From the NCBI RefSeq assembly GCF_030867095.1, contig NC_081824.1, positions 49,758,882-49,822,881 of the forward strand: DNA of 64,000 nt. The letters run 5' to 3'. Positions 1-12,462 of this stretch are shown here, piece by piece. A program made the position numbers and the translations under genes. Numbering within the stretch: position 1 is the stretch's first letter; every line of letters begins with the position of its first letter. Source of the DNA: Alligator mississippiensis. Taxonomy: Eukaryota > Chordata > Crocodylia > Alligatoridae. The notes under the pieces were generated by a model. The model saw only the letters and a program-made list of their open reading frames with translations, had not been told where the DNA came from and ran no database searches.

Positions 1-269
1 GGCATAAGCAAGTGCTGGTTATTGACATTTCCCATCACTTTCAAATGGGAAAAAAAGGGAAAGAAAATGAACAAAGCAGGTTTACAGGAAGCAACCAGAA
101 GGCAGTAAGAGGAGATTCTGTTCCACGATATTGCATTCTCTGTTTCTGTTCTGTTTTATCCTCTGACTTTCACTATGTTCTGCACACCTGGTTTCCCCAA
201 ACCACTAGCATCTTCCTACTCTAAAACTCTGATTCTGCTGTTACAACATTCCACAGGTTAGTTCTTAGG

Positions 270-520
270 CAATCATTCTCAACAGTGTTAGATGTCCAAA
301 CATGATTCACAAGATAAACCCAGATATCAAACAAGAATCCATGGTATTAAAAACATTCTGACCTGTCTTTTGGAGTTCTTTGGATCAGAGGAATTGCTCT
401 ATTATTCTTCTGTAGTCAAGAAAGAGTGAAACTAGGAGCTGGGTTTTTTGTTCTTTTTTCTATGGGCTGCCTCTAGTCTATCATTGAGTATCTCAAGTGT
501 AAAAACATTGAGAACCACTG
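270..520. mobile_element. hAT-like non-autonomous DNA element
   Basis: The ends CAATCATTCTCAACAGTG (270) and, read on the minus strand from 520, CAGTGGTTCTCAATG form imperfect terminal inverted repeats of the common vertebrate hAT consensus CAGTGGTTCTCAACC. Length is about 250 bp. No 8-bp target duplication is legible, so the copy is old or the limits are slightly off. Confidence 0.45.
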
Positions 521-1669
521 TGGTAGGCTTAGGAACGTCAAAGTTTCCTTCAACGTTTTATGCCCCTTTTTGCTTTTCAGATCCTTCCTTTGAGTAGAGT
601 CACACTGTTGTGTTTATGTAAAACAGAGCAAGCAGTATGCAGCAAATCACTTTAAAATCTACCTCTCCTTTTTGGCTCCCTGTCTAGTCATTCTTGTAGC
701 TAAAGCACTGGACCAAGACTCAATGTCTGGCTTTATCAGCAATTTCCTCTGCAACCTTAGGTGAATAATTTAATTTTTTCATGCCTCCAGTCTCCATCTG
801 GAAAATTTGGTTCAAAATTTTTCCTTTTTGCCACCCTTTGTCCAACACCTAATATAAAGAAGCCCATATTTTGTTTGTATTCTCTAAGAGTTCCTGTTAA
901 TCTAACAGCATTAATAGTTTTTGTTATAATGTGACTTAAGCTACATTGTCTTGATTTCACCAGAGGTGCTGACAGGCAGAACATTCCAAACATTCTAACA
1001 GAATAAGTAATTTTGTAGAGAATTAGGTGGGTCTAATTTCACAGAGGTAACCATAAGTGTTCTCCATTAACTATTAATAGCCATATAAATTATGCCATCT
1101 TGCGTTTGGTTTGAATAGCAACCCTTGTTTAGTAAGTCCAATCTACTTCTGGGTTTAGCATTAATAAATAGCTCAGAAGCAGCTCTAATTAAAAAAAAAC
1201 AAACAAAAAAAAACCCAAGACAAATCTGACCTGATAATTAGTTGGCCTTCCCTTCCCCTCCTTCCCCCAAACTTAGCCATGGTACTTCATGTTCATAGAA
1301 AGGGGATTAAAAGTCCTGTGCCCAAATTTCTAGAGCCTTTATGTCGTAGAACCCAACCCGGGGTTTAAATTCCTCACTGCACAAAATTATCCCTTGGGGA
1401 AAGTGGTACCTTTCTCCATGCCACAGTGGGAAGGTTGGATTCTTTCTGGCTGACAGCTGCAAGAAGGCTGAAGAGGCTATGTAGAGGGGAACTATCTGTC
1501 TTAGTTACCTTGAATCTGGTAGTTGGAAAGGATGTATAAAGACAGATAAGTATTCTTCTCTTCAGCGCTAGATTTACTAGCTTGAGCTTAGCATGTGAGG
1601 TCTTTAAAGGCATGACATATTAAATGAAAGGCAGAAGGCAGGGCAGGGCACCTTATAAGCTAATACATT

Positions 1670-2114
1670 GAGGGCACATCTACACATCTCTTTTAGGTGG
1701 GCTTAGCCTAAAATCACCTTTTTTAAGGAGCATTAAGGGTATGTGTCTACATGTGCACACCCTTAATGCTCCTTAAAAATGGTGATTTAAGGCTATGTGA
1801 GCCTAAATTTGATACCTGCATACCTTTATGCAGGTATCAAATTTAGGTGTAAATAGTGAAGTTTCATTAACATATGTGTAGATGTACTAATGCACATTAA
1901 TGCAGTGTGCATCAATAGATACACACCACATCAATGTACATTGGCATTTCTTCATGTGCGCTAATGCAACTTAGCTATTTACGCCTAAATTTAATGCACT
2001 TTAAAGCACATTAGCAAGTCCATATATAGATGTTCACCTAAATTACCTTAATGTGCCCTAAGTAAAGATGCATTAAGTGTAGGTGTGTTTAAATAAATGG
2101 GTAAACATGCCCTC
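1670..2114. mobile_element. Foldback DNA element (TGAGGGCA...TGCCCTCA)
   Basis: The ends are TGAGGGCACATCTACAC and, inverted, TGAGGGCATGTTTACCC. Inside are two long hairpins: about 1707-1740 pairs with 1760-1793 (AAGGAGCATTAAGGG against its complement), and a palindrome near 1808-1848 centred on CCTGCATACCTTTATGCAGG. No coding capacity. The same arrangement recurs at 12463-12900, so it is a dispersed family. Confidence 0.7.
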
Positions 2115-2944
2115 AGAGAGAGATATTAAATATTATTTCATCCATAAGTTATTGAACATTAATTCTATTACATTTCTCCACACGTCTCCAAAAAATATTC
2201 CTAGAGTAATACCATTTCATTACAATAAAATAGAGTAGATGAAATAATCTCTAAATAGTAGCTGATTTTTTAAAATATTGTCTTATAGAACCATATCAAC
2301 TGTGTGCAACTGAACTCAGTGCACAAGGCCTGTACAAGACCCTAGACAGAATGTAATTTTCTCAAAACTGGTCTGGAGGGCTTCACATATCCTTCTAATT
2401 CCATATGGGATGACTTAAATGTCACCTAGAATGAGCAGTGATACCTAGTTCTGTGAGGTGCTGAGAATCCTCCACTACAAATGAAAACACTCTAGGAAGT
2501 GTTGAGCAACTTGCTGGATCAGGTTCTATATTACTATGCAAAGGGTCATTTTCTATCAAATTAAAATGAAATGATCTCATATTAAAGATAACTTTAGCAC
2601 AAGAATATGGATAAAAATGCTAAACTCAACCTTATATCTCCTGTTCTAACAAGGCCAATCTAATTTTCTGCTGATAAGATAAACCACAGGATACATTTCA
2701 GGAAATTCTTTACAGTGAAATTGAAACTTCAGTCTTTCACATGATTTGCATATGATTTATGATTTAACTGGTCTTAACATTCAATTCATTTAGTGATGCT
2801 GATAAAGAATTTGAGAAAAATTTCCCTCATTCTCCTCCAAAACTTCAAAGAAAATATAGTTTATGATGCAATATATTTACCTGGCACTATTTTTAAGTTC
2901 TACAAGACATTATGCCTGGGAGTCTTGTCCCTGAAGTTTTTAGA

Positions 2945-3092
2945 ACCAGTTAGACAAACACTTAGCTGGGATTATCTATTCGTGGACAATATTTCCTTGA
3001 ACAAGGAGTTGGACTACAACCTGCTGAGGTCCCTTAGAGCCCCTTCAGTCCTTCCAACTGTTTATAATTTCTATGATTCTATGATATTCCAG
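2945..3092 (+). mobile_element. CR1 LINE 3' tail
   Basis: A short 3' end of a CR1 retrotransposon: GTTGGACTACAACCTGCTGAGGTCCC, then the TTCTATGATTCTATGAT tail at about 3069-3086. It lies about 240 bp before the first mapped GFRAL exon. Confidence 0.75.
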
Positions 3093-3329
3093 TAGTCATA
3101 GGTGATTTAATGTTGCTAAAATCTTATAGCATCTTGCCTTTTGAAACTGCAAGGAAAGTTAAACTCAATGTTTCATTTGACTTCGTATTTTGTTGATTAA
3201 TGAAGTTCTAACTAGCTCATCCTTCATTAAATCTGCCTTACGTTATGTTGTTACATTTTGTAGCATGGATTTGTCGAAGCAAATATCTATGTAAGGCACT
3301 AAATAATCACTACTTCTCTATTTTTACAG

Positions 3330-3464
3330 TATTAGCAGTATCTTTCTCAAGCTCATTTACTTCTCAGACCACTGACTGCCTCCAGGTGAGAGAGCAATGT
3401 ATAAATGCTGCCAATGGATGTGAAAGTGTCTGGAATATAATTGAAGATGTTTGCAACATTTCAG
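3330..3464 (+). CDS. GFRAL: GFRAL exon: end of signal peptide and start of domain 1
   Basis: The exon follows a clear acceptor (TTTTTACAG, ending 3329) and ends at TTTCAG|GTAATT. It begins with two bases of a split codon and ends phase 1. The translation runs from a hydrophobic LAVSFSSSF segment, probably the end of the signal peptide, into TSQTTDC and then REQC, ANGC and EDVC. These match human GFRAL TSQTNNC, REQC, ANGC and EDAC, the first four cysteines of divergent domain 1. NIS just before the donor is a potential N-glycosylation site. The frame is also open upstream of the acceptor to an ATG at 3245, so unspliced initiation cannot be excluded, but the acceptor and the human N-terminus favour a separate first exon. 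Confidence 0.9.
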
Positions 3465-4973
3465 GTAATTTTTACAAAATACATTGCAGTATTTGATTGA
3501 TGTATATATGATAACAGTTTCTGTCCATATATGATTAGCTTCTAATACCTAGCTCAGATGTTGCATCACAATGAGACAGGAGTGACAGTATTCAATTCAA
3601 TGGGGTTCCACAGTTGTAAAACTTAGATGTGAGAGCAGAATAAAAAATGATTGCATAATTAGGGTTGAGCCCCGAGTTCTGAAATCCTTACTAAGGGCAG
3701 ACCTCATGCAAATACCTTTTTAATGAGGTTTGAGCAGGTACAGCTTGGGTCAGAATATGAGCCCCAGTCACCCAGCTGGAAGTTTTGTCTGAACAAGAGC
3801 TAAATAATGATTTCAGCATTTAGCCCTATATGTTCTAAACTAAGAAAAGTCATCCAGTTAAAAATACCTTCTACAGATCAGAGGATGTGGTGTTGTAATA
3901 GACCTAGGCAACATCATAGTTTCCTGGAATACGTTGAAAAGTAATATTAGAATTTGAAATGAACAAATTATAGTGTACCTGACAGAACTTTGTAGAACTG
4001 ACAAAGTTCTTCAGTTAACTAGCACTAACATGTCAGAGTGATTCATTTCCAGGGAATGATAATACAACATATTGCAGGCATTGAACATGACTAATCTCCC
4101 TCTGGTTATTAAACAGTTAAGAGATTTTCACCTGCATGAGAGAAAGGAATCATTTTCTCTGCTGCTGTTTATTACCTTAATGAACAAGATTATTTTTATT
4201 AAACAGTTTAATGATGATAACAATGTTGTTCCATATCTGTATGTTAATATATATATATATATATAACCCATTTTATAGCTGCTCAAAATGTTTGAGAGCA
4301 TTTTAAATAAAAAAAATCTATTTTTATGTTAATTGTCATATAAAATTTATTTAATTCTAAAGTTCTGGTTTCAATGAAATACCAAAAATTTTCACAAAGA
4401 ATGATTGTTTATTAGAATTATAATTTCTATTAGCTCTAATTATCTGTTCATAGTGGATCTGCAGATGTACTCTCTTTGTTCTATATACATGTTTACCTAA
4501 TAAAATGTGACCTTTTTTACCAGGGAATTTAGATCTAGTAAATATCTAAATACTATTATGAATGCACCAACTAATACAACAGGCCTGAAATGCAGCCTCA
4601 TTTGTTTTATTAAACAAGTCTGAGTTTGTTCAGATCAAGAAAGTCTTCCCTCCTGTTGCTAATACAGAAACATTATTCCTTCTCATTCAGATCTCTCCTG
4701 AAGACTAATTTCTACCATTAGAACTTTAAGGGGCAGATTCTATTCCATCTATTAAGTGCCTAAGAGTGATCCTATTCTACCATGTTTGAGCCCCTGATAA
4801 TCCATTTTCTAAGTTTGTAATATGCTTTCATCTTGGCCTGAAACACTCATAAAAAAGCGGTGAGCAAGAGGAAAACCTGTGACCTTTTGGTATTAACAGT
4901 CCAGGAATTGAAAAAGATCACACTTAAGTACATAGATCCATTTAGACACCAAGTAGATGGAATAGAATCTGGC

Positions 4974-5401
4974 ACTAAGGTGACAGTCAAAAGCCGACAG
5001 CTGAATCAATTCAATCTTTGCGGGTTAGTCTAAGCTGTATAGATTGAACTGATAAGCTAGTGAACGTTCACTTTTGACTCTGGAACTACAGCCACATGGC
5101 AACTGTAGCCTAGGCCACAAACAGTGGGAGTGCTAAAGCACACCTCCCTGCTTGGCTAGAGCAGGCAGCTTGGGCCAAGGCTAGTACACCCACCCTGCAA
5201 GGGAGGGTTTGCGGCGGGAAGTACAAAGCATCCTGGGATGCTGGGGGACTGTGAGTTAACTTGAATCTGTGGGTGGTCTGGGAGAGAAATTCAAGAAATC
5301 AATTTAACCTAAATCATTTCAGTCTAGTAATACATCCATCCAGGTCTGTCTTAAAAACAGTTTCAGCCATTTTGAAAGCAGTTTATGTGCACTGAACTTC
5401 T
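4974..5401. mobile_element. DNA transposon fragment, GGGCTAGGGACAG family, copy A
   Basis: It shares the opening AATTCAATCTTTGCGGGTTAGTC and the later GTTTATGTGCACTGAA block with copies B (5402-6623) and C (47405-48324). It begins near TAAGGTGACAGTCAA. It directly abuts copy B, so its own right end is missing or overwritten. Confidence 0.55.
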
Positions 5402-6623
5402 GAGCTAGGGACAGCCATTGAAAAAGCCTGAGCCTGAATTGATTCAATCTTTGCAGGTTAGTCTAACCTTCCTAGGTTGAACTGGTTTGTGACTGCACAG
5501 ACATCTTCTCTGGACTGAGGAAATTCAGGCACATGCCTGCAGTGGCTCAGGCTAGAAGCTGGGGGCCCTAAAGCAATCTTCCCTTCCCTTCCAAAGTGCT
5601 AAGCTGAGGGGGGGCATGGCCAGGCCCCAGCAGGACCTCCAGTTAGGGACAGATGTAAACCCCCACCCTGGCCTATGCAGCCCCAGGCTGCTCAAAGGGT
5701 GGGAGACCCCAGCTCCTGGCTAGCACTCTGAGGCAAAGTGGGTGTGTGCAGTGCATGCATCTGTTGATGATGATGAGCTTTTTGATCTCTCACTCCCTGC
5801 TTCTTGCTACTGTCTGCAAACCTGACAGGTGAGGGAGCCAGGAGGGGCCTGATAAACACTGTGTTGTCAGCCCATCAACAAAACAAAGCCTATCTCACTA
5901 GTTCAAGATCCTTTTAAACAGCTTTTTCCAAGGAAGGAATGGAGAGATGTTGCCAGATGACTTGTTGATTAGCTCCAAAAATCCTAAGTGGGCACTTCTC
6001 TGTCTGCCTGTCCCAATTAAATTGGAGACATGCACACACAGACACATTCAGCATTAGCTAGCACACTACATGCCTAGGGTCCATGGGGCTGTGGTCTGAG
6101 CTGTGGGAGATGGGAGGGAGGGGGGGAGGGAGGGAGGGAGAGAGAAAGGGGGTATCCCTGCTCAAGCAGCGAGGGTGGTGTGGGGCAGAAGGAAGCAAGG
6201 CAGAGCCTGCTGTGCCTGCAGTCTCTGACAGAGCTCTGGCTAGGGAGCAGAGGGACAAGGCCAGCTCTGTTCTCTGGAGTAAAGAACAAAGCCCTGCCTA
6301 GGGCTACAAAGCATCTGGGATACTTGGGGACTCTGGTTTAGCTTAAACCTGGAAAAGGTCTAGAACACACATTGCATAAACTGGTTTGACCTAAATCAGT
6401 TAAGTCTGATACTACATTCAACCAGGTTTATCTTAAACCAGTTTCAGCCATTTTTAAACTGGTTTATATGCACTGAAATTATGTTCTTTTACAGGTTTTG
6501 ACCAGTTTCTGATCACTTAAACCAGTTTATGTGTAATGTCTGTTCCTATCCCTGTTGTGTTACAGATTTGAGCCAGTTTCCAATCACTGATACCGGTTTA
6601 TGTGTAACTTCTGTCCGTAGCCC
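5402..6623. mobile_element. DNA transposon, GGGCTAGGGACAG family, copy B
   Basis: The left end GAGCTAGGGACAGCCATT and the right end, inverted, GGGCTACGGACAGAAGTT form terminal inverted repeats. The order of blocks (GATTCAATCTTTGCAGGTTAG, GGCACATGCCTGCAGTGGC, ACAAAGCCTATCTCA, GTTTATGTGTAA) is the same as in copy C at 47405. A G-rich GGGAGGGA run sits at about 6113-6150. Open frames here are low-complexity and share no similarity with a transposase. Confidence 0.65.
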
Positions 6624-7552
6624 ATGTGTAGGGTGAACATGGAGAAACATAGAGAAACAGAGTTTAAATAGTGCTGTGGTTAATTGAAACAGATTTATTA
6701 GTGTGAATCTGAAAACACTGAAATTATTAAAAAGGCAAAAATCTAGACCCATGGAGGATTTTTCTACACTGGTGGGAGCTGGTATGTTTCTGCTCCCACT
6801 TGCACATGCCAAACCCAGAAACATGATGGTAAAGCCACTCTGGGGACATCCCCACGAGCTCTTGAGAGAAGCTATAAAGGGATGCTTCTGGCTTAGCTTT
6901 GCCTCCCCTTGTGGCATGTGTACACAGAGCAGGTGATCACAGTGTTCTTGGAGCATACCCTAATGGACACATATGGGCCACAACATAGACAAGTCTAAAT
7001 GGACGTTGGGTCATTTGTACCACTTTATACCCTTGAAACCAAACTATTATTCAAAGAGAAGAATGATTTTCCCCCCTACTCCTCCATTGCAGGGCTGGGG
7101 GCGGGAAACATTTGGGGAGAATATTACAATCACCTCTCTCCAGTCCCCTTGTGGATACCTTCCTAAGGGTACTCCAGTGTTTGCTTAGGCCTTTCCAAGG
7201 GCTCAGAGTACCTTGGCACTCTACTATAACCTCTGCAGTTGTACTGCATTGTGTGGCTGTGTTCCTTCTATCTTCTCTACCCTCCAATAACACAAGGAAA
7301 TTAGAAATGTAAATGTGCTCTAATCATCTTACTGTAATATGTTGGAGGAGGTTTGAACATTTCATTTCAACAACTTTTTGTTTTGACAATGTCAAAATGT
7401 TTCAATATTACACATTTTGTTTTCTTTTTTTTTGATTAGCTGAAAAATTAGGAAATGTCTGCCCTCCCCCTCCCCCCCACACACACCCACCAGATTTTTC
7501 TGTATTGGTGACAAAGCAAAAAATATATTAGACTTCCAGTTCTGCATCAAAT

Positions 7553-8414
7553 TGTGCGGGCCGGGCCCCGCTCCCGCCGCCGCGTGCAGGTTGGGAGGGG
7601 CGATCCGCGGCCCGTCTTTCGCGCACGCGGGCTGTGGCCAGCAGCCCGGGCACGCGGGGTTGGAGAGAGACAGCGACGAGCTAGAGTTAGTCACAAATGC
7701 GTAGTGGTTGATTGAAAAGATTGTTTACTTACACCCAAAGATGGTAGTGGTGTAGGCTGGGCAGGTTTCCAGGCACAGCTCCCGCTTAGATCCTCGCTAG
7801 AGGACCACGACAAATTCGATTGCTCCCACGGAGTTGTTTAGGCTCTGCTGGTCCGGTTCGGTTGGGTTCGAAGGGTTCCCCGGAGTTGAGGCTCCGCAGG
7901 TTTGAAGTTTACAGGAAAGAGATACGTCTGGGATTGCAATCGGCGACGGGGAGAGGCTAGAAGTGAAAGCTCCATAGGTTTGGTTCTATTGCCTGCTTAG
8001 GGGAGGCACGTTGGGTCCGCGAGGGTCCACAGCGCTTGGAGATCTTCACACAGAGTTCTCTCTCTCCCTCCTCCTTTTTCTCCCTCTCCGACTTGGGCGG
8101 AAACTACCCAAGCCTTTTGTACGGCTAGCAAGCCAATAGCTAGCCGCCACGTGTGCCTATTTGGAATTGGCCAATAATGTGGCGCGAATCCAAATACAAA
8201 TGGCAGGAACTCCTTTGCAACGTGCATCACTAGTATGCAAAAGAAATGCACCCTGCAAAGAAGCTGTAATTTGGCGGGAAATCCCCCGTTGCACCAGAGT
8301 TCTCTCTCGCAGCAGAGAACTCTACCGTGCAAAGAAAGCTCCAAACGGCGGGAAAATAATTTAGCGGTGCCGAAGCACACACACAAACAAAAACCACAAC
8401 TTTGGGTTGTGACA
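7553..8414 (-). mobile_element. Solo LTR of an endogenous retrovirus
   Basis: An 862-bp segment, GC-rich and CpG-rich unlike its surroundings, flanked by the 5-bp direct repeat CAAAT (7548-7552 and 8415-8419). On the minus strand it begins TGTCACAACCC and ends CCGCACA, the TG...CA termini of a retroviral LTR. CCAAT boxes lie near 8140-8175. A GTAAGTAAACAATC stretch downstream on the minus strand may mark the R/poly(A) region. No internal gag, pol or env sequence adjoins it, so it is a recombination remnant. Retained CpGs suggest it is relatively young. Confidence 0.75.
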
Positions 8415-9459
8415 CAAATGTTAAAAAATTTCTGTGAATTAGATTCAGAAGTCTATTTTGTCCTTCATGCTTAGTTGAGACCCGTATTGACAATGGTAGT
8501 TCTGCTTGTGAAAAAAGAAGAGATTATGACCTAAAACGGGATTTATTTCTTTGTCAAAAGTCTGTTTTCCATCATATGTGGATATGCTGTAGGATGACCT
8601 GTAAATTTTACTTTAATAAAAATCTGTATTATTACTGGCTTCCAAGCACAATATAAGAAAGCATTTTTGGTAAGCATCCTAGTAATATGTATTTTAGCTA
8701 TAATACATTATTTGCAATCAATCAGTAATAAAAGAAACAATAATTGAAAACCAGCAATAAACGTATTTTCTGCCTATTCATCACATAGCTGAATCAACAC
8801 TGTGATATCAATAGCTGTGATACTGAATCACATAGCTGAAACACATTGATACTGATAAGAGAACTATATACTGCCAAGTACATGGTCTAACTTTTATACA
8901 AACCCCATTTATCCCTTTTGTGCTGCACAACATACTAAATTGCTAGGGTAAATCTCTGGCCTCTGTGACTTCATCATTATTATGGTGCAAGATCTACTTA
9001 AAACAACATTACAGAAATTCCTCCATGGCTATGTACAACCTAGGAAGTTTTTTCAAGTAGAATTTATAACAAAGTACAGCAACTAACTTTGCACTTTCTT
9101 TAGAACTCATGCAGTTGGGTTCCTTTCTTCATGAAGCCCATCAACACAGTAGGGGTTATATCAACAAATGATGTGCTGCCTGGAAGTAGGCATCTCATTA
9201 TGCCATCTCTCATCCTGTAATTGTGGACCTTTCTTCCAATGAATTATGGGACACCAACATTCCTCCTAAGGAACTGTGAGATGTTGGAGTCCAGTTCCTA
9301 TATTTCCCTCTGTTCTGTCTGATAATTTTCTTATTTTAATCCTCTTTCTAAAAAAAAAATTACCACCACTCCCCTAGTCTGTCCCAAAGAGTAACACTTT
9401 CAGCACTAGTTTTTCAATTGTTTTAACCTGTTAGTAGAAATATCAATATTGGACAGAAA

Positions 9460-9905
9460 GATTTCATAGATTTCATAGTTGTTAGGAGCTGGAAGGGACC
9501 TTACATATCATTGGATTCAACCCCCTGCACTTGGGTAAGAAAGACTACTGGAGTTAGATGACCCCAGAAAGATGGGCATCAAGACACTTTTTGAAGATCA
9601 CCAGGGTGGATGACTGCACCACCTCTGGGGAGATCCTGTTCCAAACCCTCACCACTCAACTTGTAAAGATGTTTTTCCTTATGTCTAGTACGACATGATC
9701 TTCAATCAGTTTGTGCCCATTATTTCTTGTCCTCCCCTGGAGGGCCTTGGTGAATAGTTGGTCCCCCAGACCCTGATGTACTTCCCTGATATACTTATAG
9801 GTTGCCATCAAGTCCCCTCTTCTCTTCTCCAGCCTGAACAGTCCCAAGTCTTTCAGCCTCCTCTTGTATGACCTGGTCTCTAGGTCTCTAGAAAGATCTC
9901 TTGGA
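9460..9905 (-). mobile_element. CR1 LINE 3' fragment
   Basis: The minus-strand CR1 tail starts at 9460-9475 (TTTCATAGATTTCATAG). The end of ORF2 lies at 9656-9847, reading GLFRLEKRRGDLMATYKYIR, the conserved CR1 C-terminal region. The copy is 5'-truncated near 9905. Confidence 0.85.
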
Positions 9906-10577
9906 TGTCTTTGAAGTGGGATGGCTGATCATTCTGCAGCTGGGGAACTTCAGCAACTACCACAGTGGTTGCTGGTTCAGTGAAAACAAGAAAATTGGGG
10001 AGTAGATAATGCACATACTGTATGCAAATTACCAGGTCCCATGAGCATGAATTGACTAACAATATATAGTTAAATACAGCTTCTGGACCTGTGAAATTAG
10101 CAGGAAATGGTGGGATCAGATCGTGATGTATATCTGAAACAACCAGATAGAGAAGGAAAATCTTCCTTGAGCTGTGTGAGGAGCTGGCCCCAAGAGGCTG
10201 GGAAACATCTGAAGAAGAGGAGATTCTTTCCCATCCTGCTGCCCCAGTTCCCTGGTGGGGCAGCTGGCAGGAAGCCTCCAGGCTGGACAGGGATCCCCCA
10301 CCTAGCCAAGGGCTCTCTGCTATCTGCCCCACTGGCAGGAGAGCTCCCAGCTGCCCCTGGCTGAGCAGAGAAGGAAACGTTCCCCAGTCCTGGTGCTGCT
10401 CATCTCCCTGCTCTTGTGGGAAGCCGGGAGTCCTTCTGTGTCAGAACAGTTGAGAGCAGAGAGGAACTGGGTCCCCACACTGATCAGCTCCTGGCTTCTG
10501 GGTGGAGACAGGAGCTGAGCAGCATCAGGACTTGGCCCCCTGCTGGTGTGGCTGACCAGGAGCAAATTTGCTTCCAG

Positions 10578-10745
10578 TCAGCATCTACATGAGCCTTACT
10601 GTGCAGTGTATACTCCGCAGTTAGTTTAGTACCTGTATTTTCAGGTACTTGCTAATTGCACAGTAGTTTACGTGCACAGTTATACTGTGATGCTTTATTG
10701 TGCAGTAGATTAGTCTACTGTGCAGTAAAGTGTCTTGTGTAGACA
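10578..10745. mobile_element. Foldback element with CTGTGCAGTA core repeats
   Basis: The ends are CATCTACATGAG and, inverted, GTGTCTACACAAG. The inside consists of repeated, mutually complementary TTACTGTGCAGT and CTGTGCAGTAAAG units and a TTTTCAGGTAC hairpin. It belongs with the other TCTACA-ended elements of the window. Confidence 0.5.
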
Positions 10746-11759
10746 CACACAGAGTTACACATTTTATTGTTATTTCTGATTGTGTTTTGCATAATATTGG
10801 TGACGAAAATCAGGAAATATTACCATCAGTATAGAAAGGATCTGGCTGTTTTTGAACAACCTGACAGACTGGCAATCACAAGAGTCACTGAGGTGTTATA
10901 CAGCTGTGGGAGGCTGTGAAAGAGAACATTTTGACAGTGTGCCTTATGGACTGCTACAGTGTGGGAATGTATAAATAAACTGTACTTGGCTTGGATATGC
11001 ATTCTGAATGGCTTTTTAACACATTTATGAATATGGTGAGGATATGCTGACTGCAAATCACAAATCAAAGTAAATTATGACTTTACAAAATAAAACTTTA
11101 CTGTGCAGTATAAATGGCAAAAAATACTTCAAAAATCCATGTAAATATATTAAAAATTATTAAATCCATGTAAAAACAAAATGCAAGGTGAATTGCTTCT
11201 CACAAATCACAAGCCAGTGTAAGTATCCTTGCCAAATCTCCTTATTGTTCAGTGGAACTTAGGAGAAGGAAGTATGGTGACATGCTATACTGATGCCATT
11301 GCTATTGCTTTCTGAATCTGAGTCCAAGCATGGCCTGCAAGTAAATTATTTGGAACTCTGACTAAAAACCAAAAGCACTGTAGATTTACTTTACTTTTGT
11401 GTTAATAAAAATCATAAAATCTGAATTAACAGTCACTAGATTGCTTTCAAGGATTATACTGGCATTCCCACATGCTTTAGCTGAGTGCTCAGGTATTACA
11501 TTTCTTTTCTCTTTGCAGTACCTTGATTTCTGATGCTAGAAATGATCTAAGCCTGATCTGCCAAAATGGCATACATTTGAGTATGTTTTGAGGTTTTGTA
11601 TAACATTATCTGTTTTTTGGCTATGACTGCAAATCCATGGTGTTAAATAAGCCACCTGCTTCAAAAGGCCCTTCCTATATCCTCTGCCCAGATATATTCT
11701 GCCCCCAATTTGAAAGAGGGATAAAGTGTTCCCTAAATGGGCTTGCTGGGTATGAATCA

Positions 11760-11855
11760 AACTCATAGAAAATTAGGCGTGGAAGGGACCTAAGGAGGTC
11801 ATCTAATCCAACACCCTGCTCAAAGCAGAACCTTTCCTATCTATATCATCCCAGG
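11760..11855 (-). mobile_element. CR1 LINE 3' tail fragment
   Basis: A short minus-strand CR1 tail: TCATAGAAAATTAGGCGTGG, then AGGTCATCTAATCCAACACC and CTGCTCAAAGCAG. It is 5'-truncated within 100 bp. Confidence 0.7.
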
Positions 11856-12462
11856 TGAGTCTTAAAGAGGTTTTTTTTGCTTCCTGCAGGTTTTGTGTGT
11901 CTAGAATCCTTCTCTGCACTGGTGTACACTTCTGTAGTTTATTCCTATCCTGTCATGCGATGTGCACTTTGACTCGTAGGCTTCTTGTTCAGGGGTCACC
12001 CCACTCTGGGGAACACATGGGTAACCTTTCCCTGCTGCTCCACTCGTCCCTAGAATTGCCAGGAGTCCAGCAGCACTCACATCCTAGTCTAGGGAAGGCA
12101 CACAGAGCATTTCCGTGGGCTGGGGTTCATTCCTGCAGGAAAATGTCTCCTGCATAAAAGGTCTTCCTTGTTGAAATGAAGAAGATCTTTATCCTAGAAT
12201 CAGCCTGCTTCCTGTGGGAGAAACTGCATGGATGTTCCCAGTTTCTAGCAGGAAAGTAGCATTTCTTCTACTATGAATATAACACTTATCCATACCCAGA
12301 GTTGAACTAGTATGAAGAGAGGCTTTTCAAAAGCATATGTTGCAGGCATAGGAACACCCTAGAATTATTACTGTAGAACTGTGTTTGCTGGTATAGGTAA
12401 GCCAGTAACTTGTATATGCATTGTAACAGTGGAACAGTTCTGATCCAAAAATTAAGTCATTC

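Larger units (their letters stand above)
1..2944. other. Upstream region, no exon recognised
   Basis: AT-rich sequence before the first mapped GFRAL exon. It holds a small hAT-like element (270-520) and a foldback element (about 1670-2114). I searched for an exon 1 consisting of an ATG, a few hydrophobic codons and a phase-1 GT donor, and found none convincing. No CpG island is present. The GFRAL promoter is probably further upstream. Confidence 0.5.

Noticed and set aside
3245..3329. Treating ATG 3245 as the definite GFRAL start
   Set aside because: A strong acceptor separates it from the conserved segment, and the added residues do not resemble the human N-terminus; kept only as an alternative.
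6083..6301. Overlapping open frames on both strands
   Set aside because: Caused by a purine-rich GGGAGGGA run in a DNA transposon.
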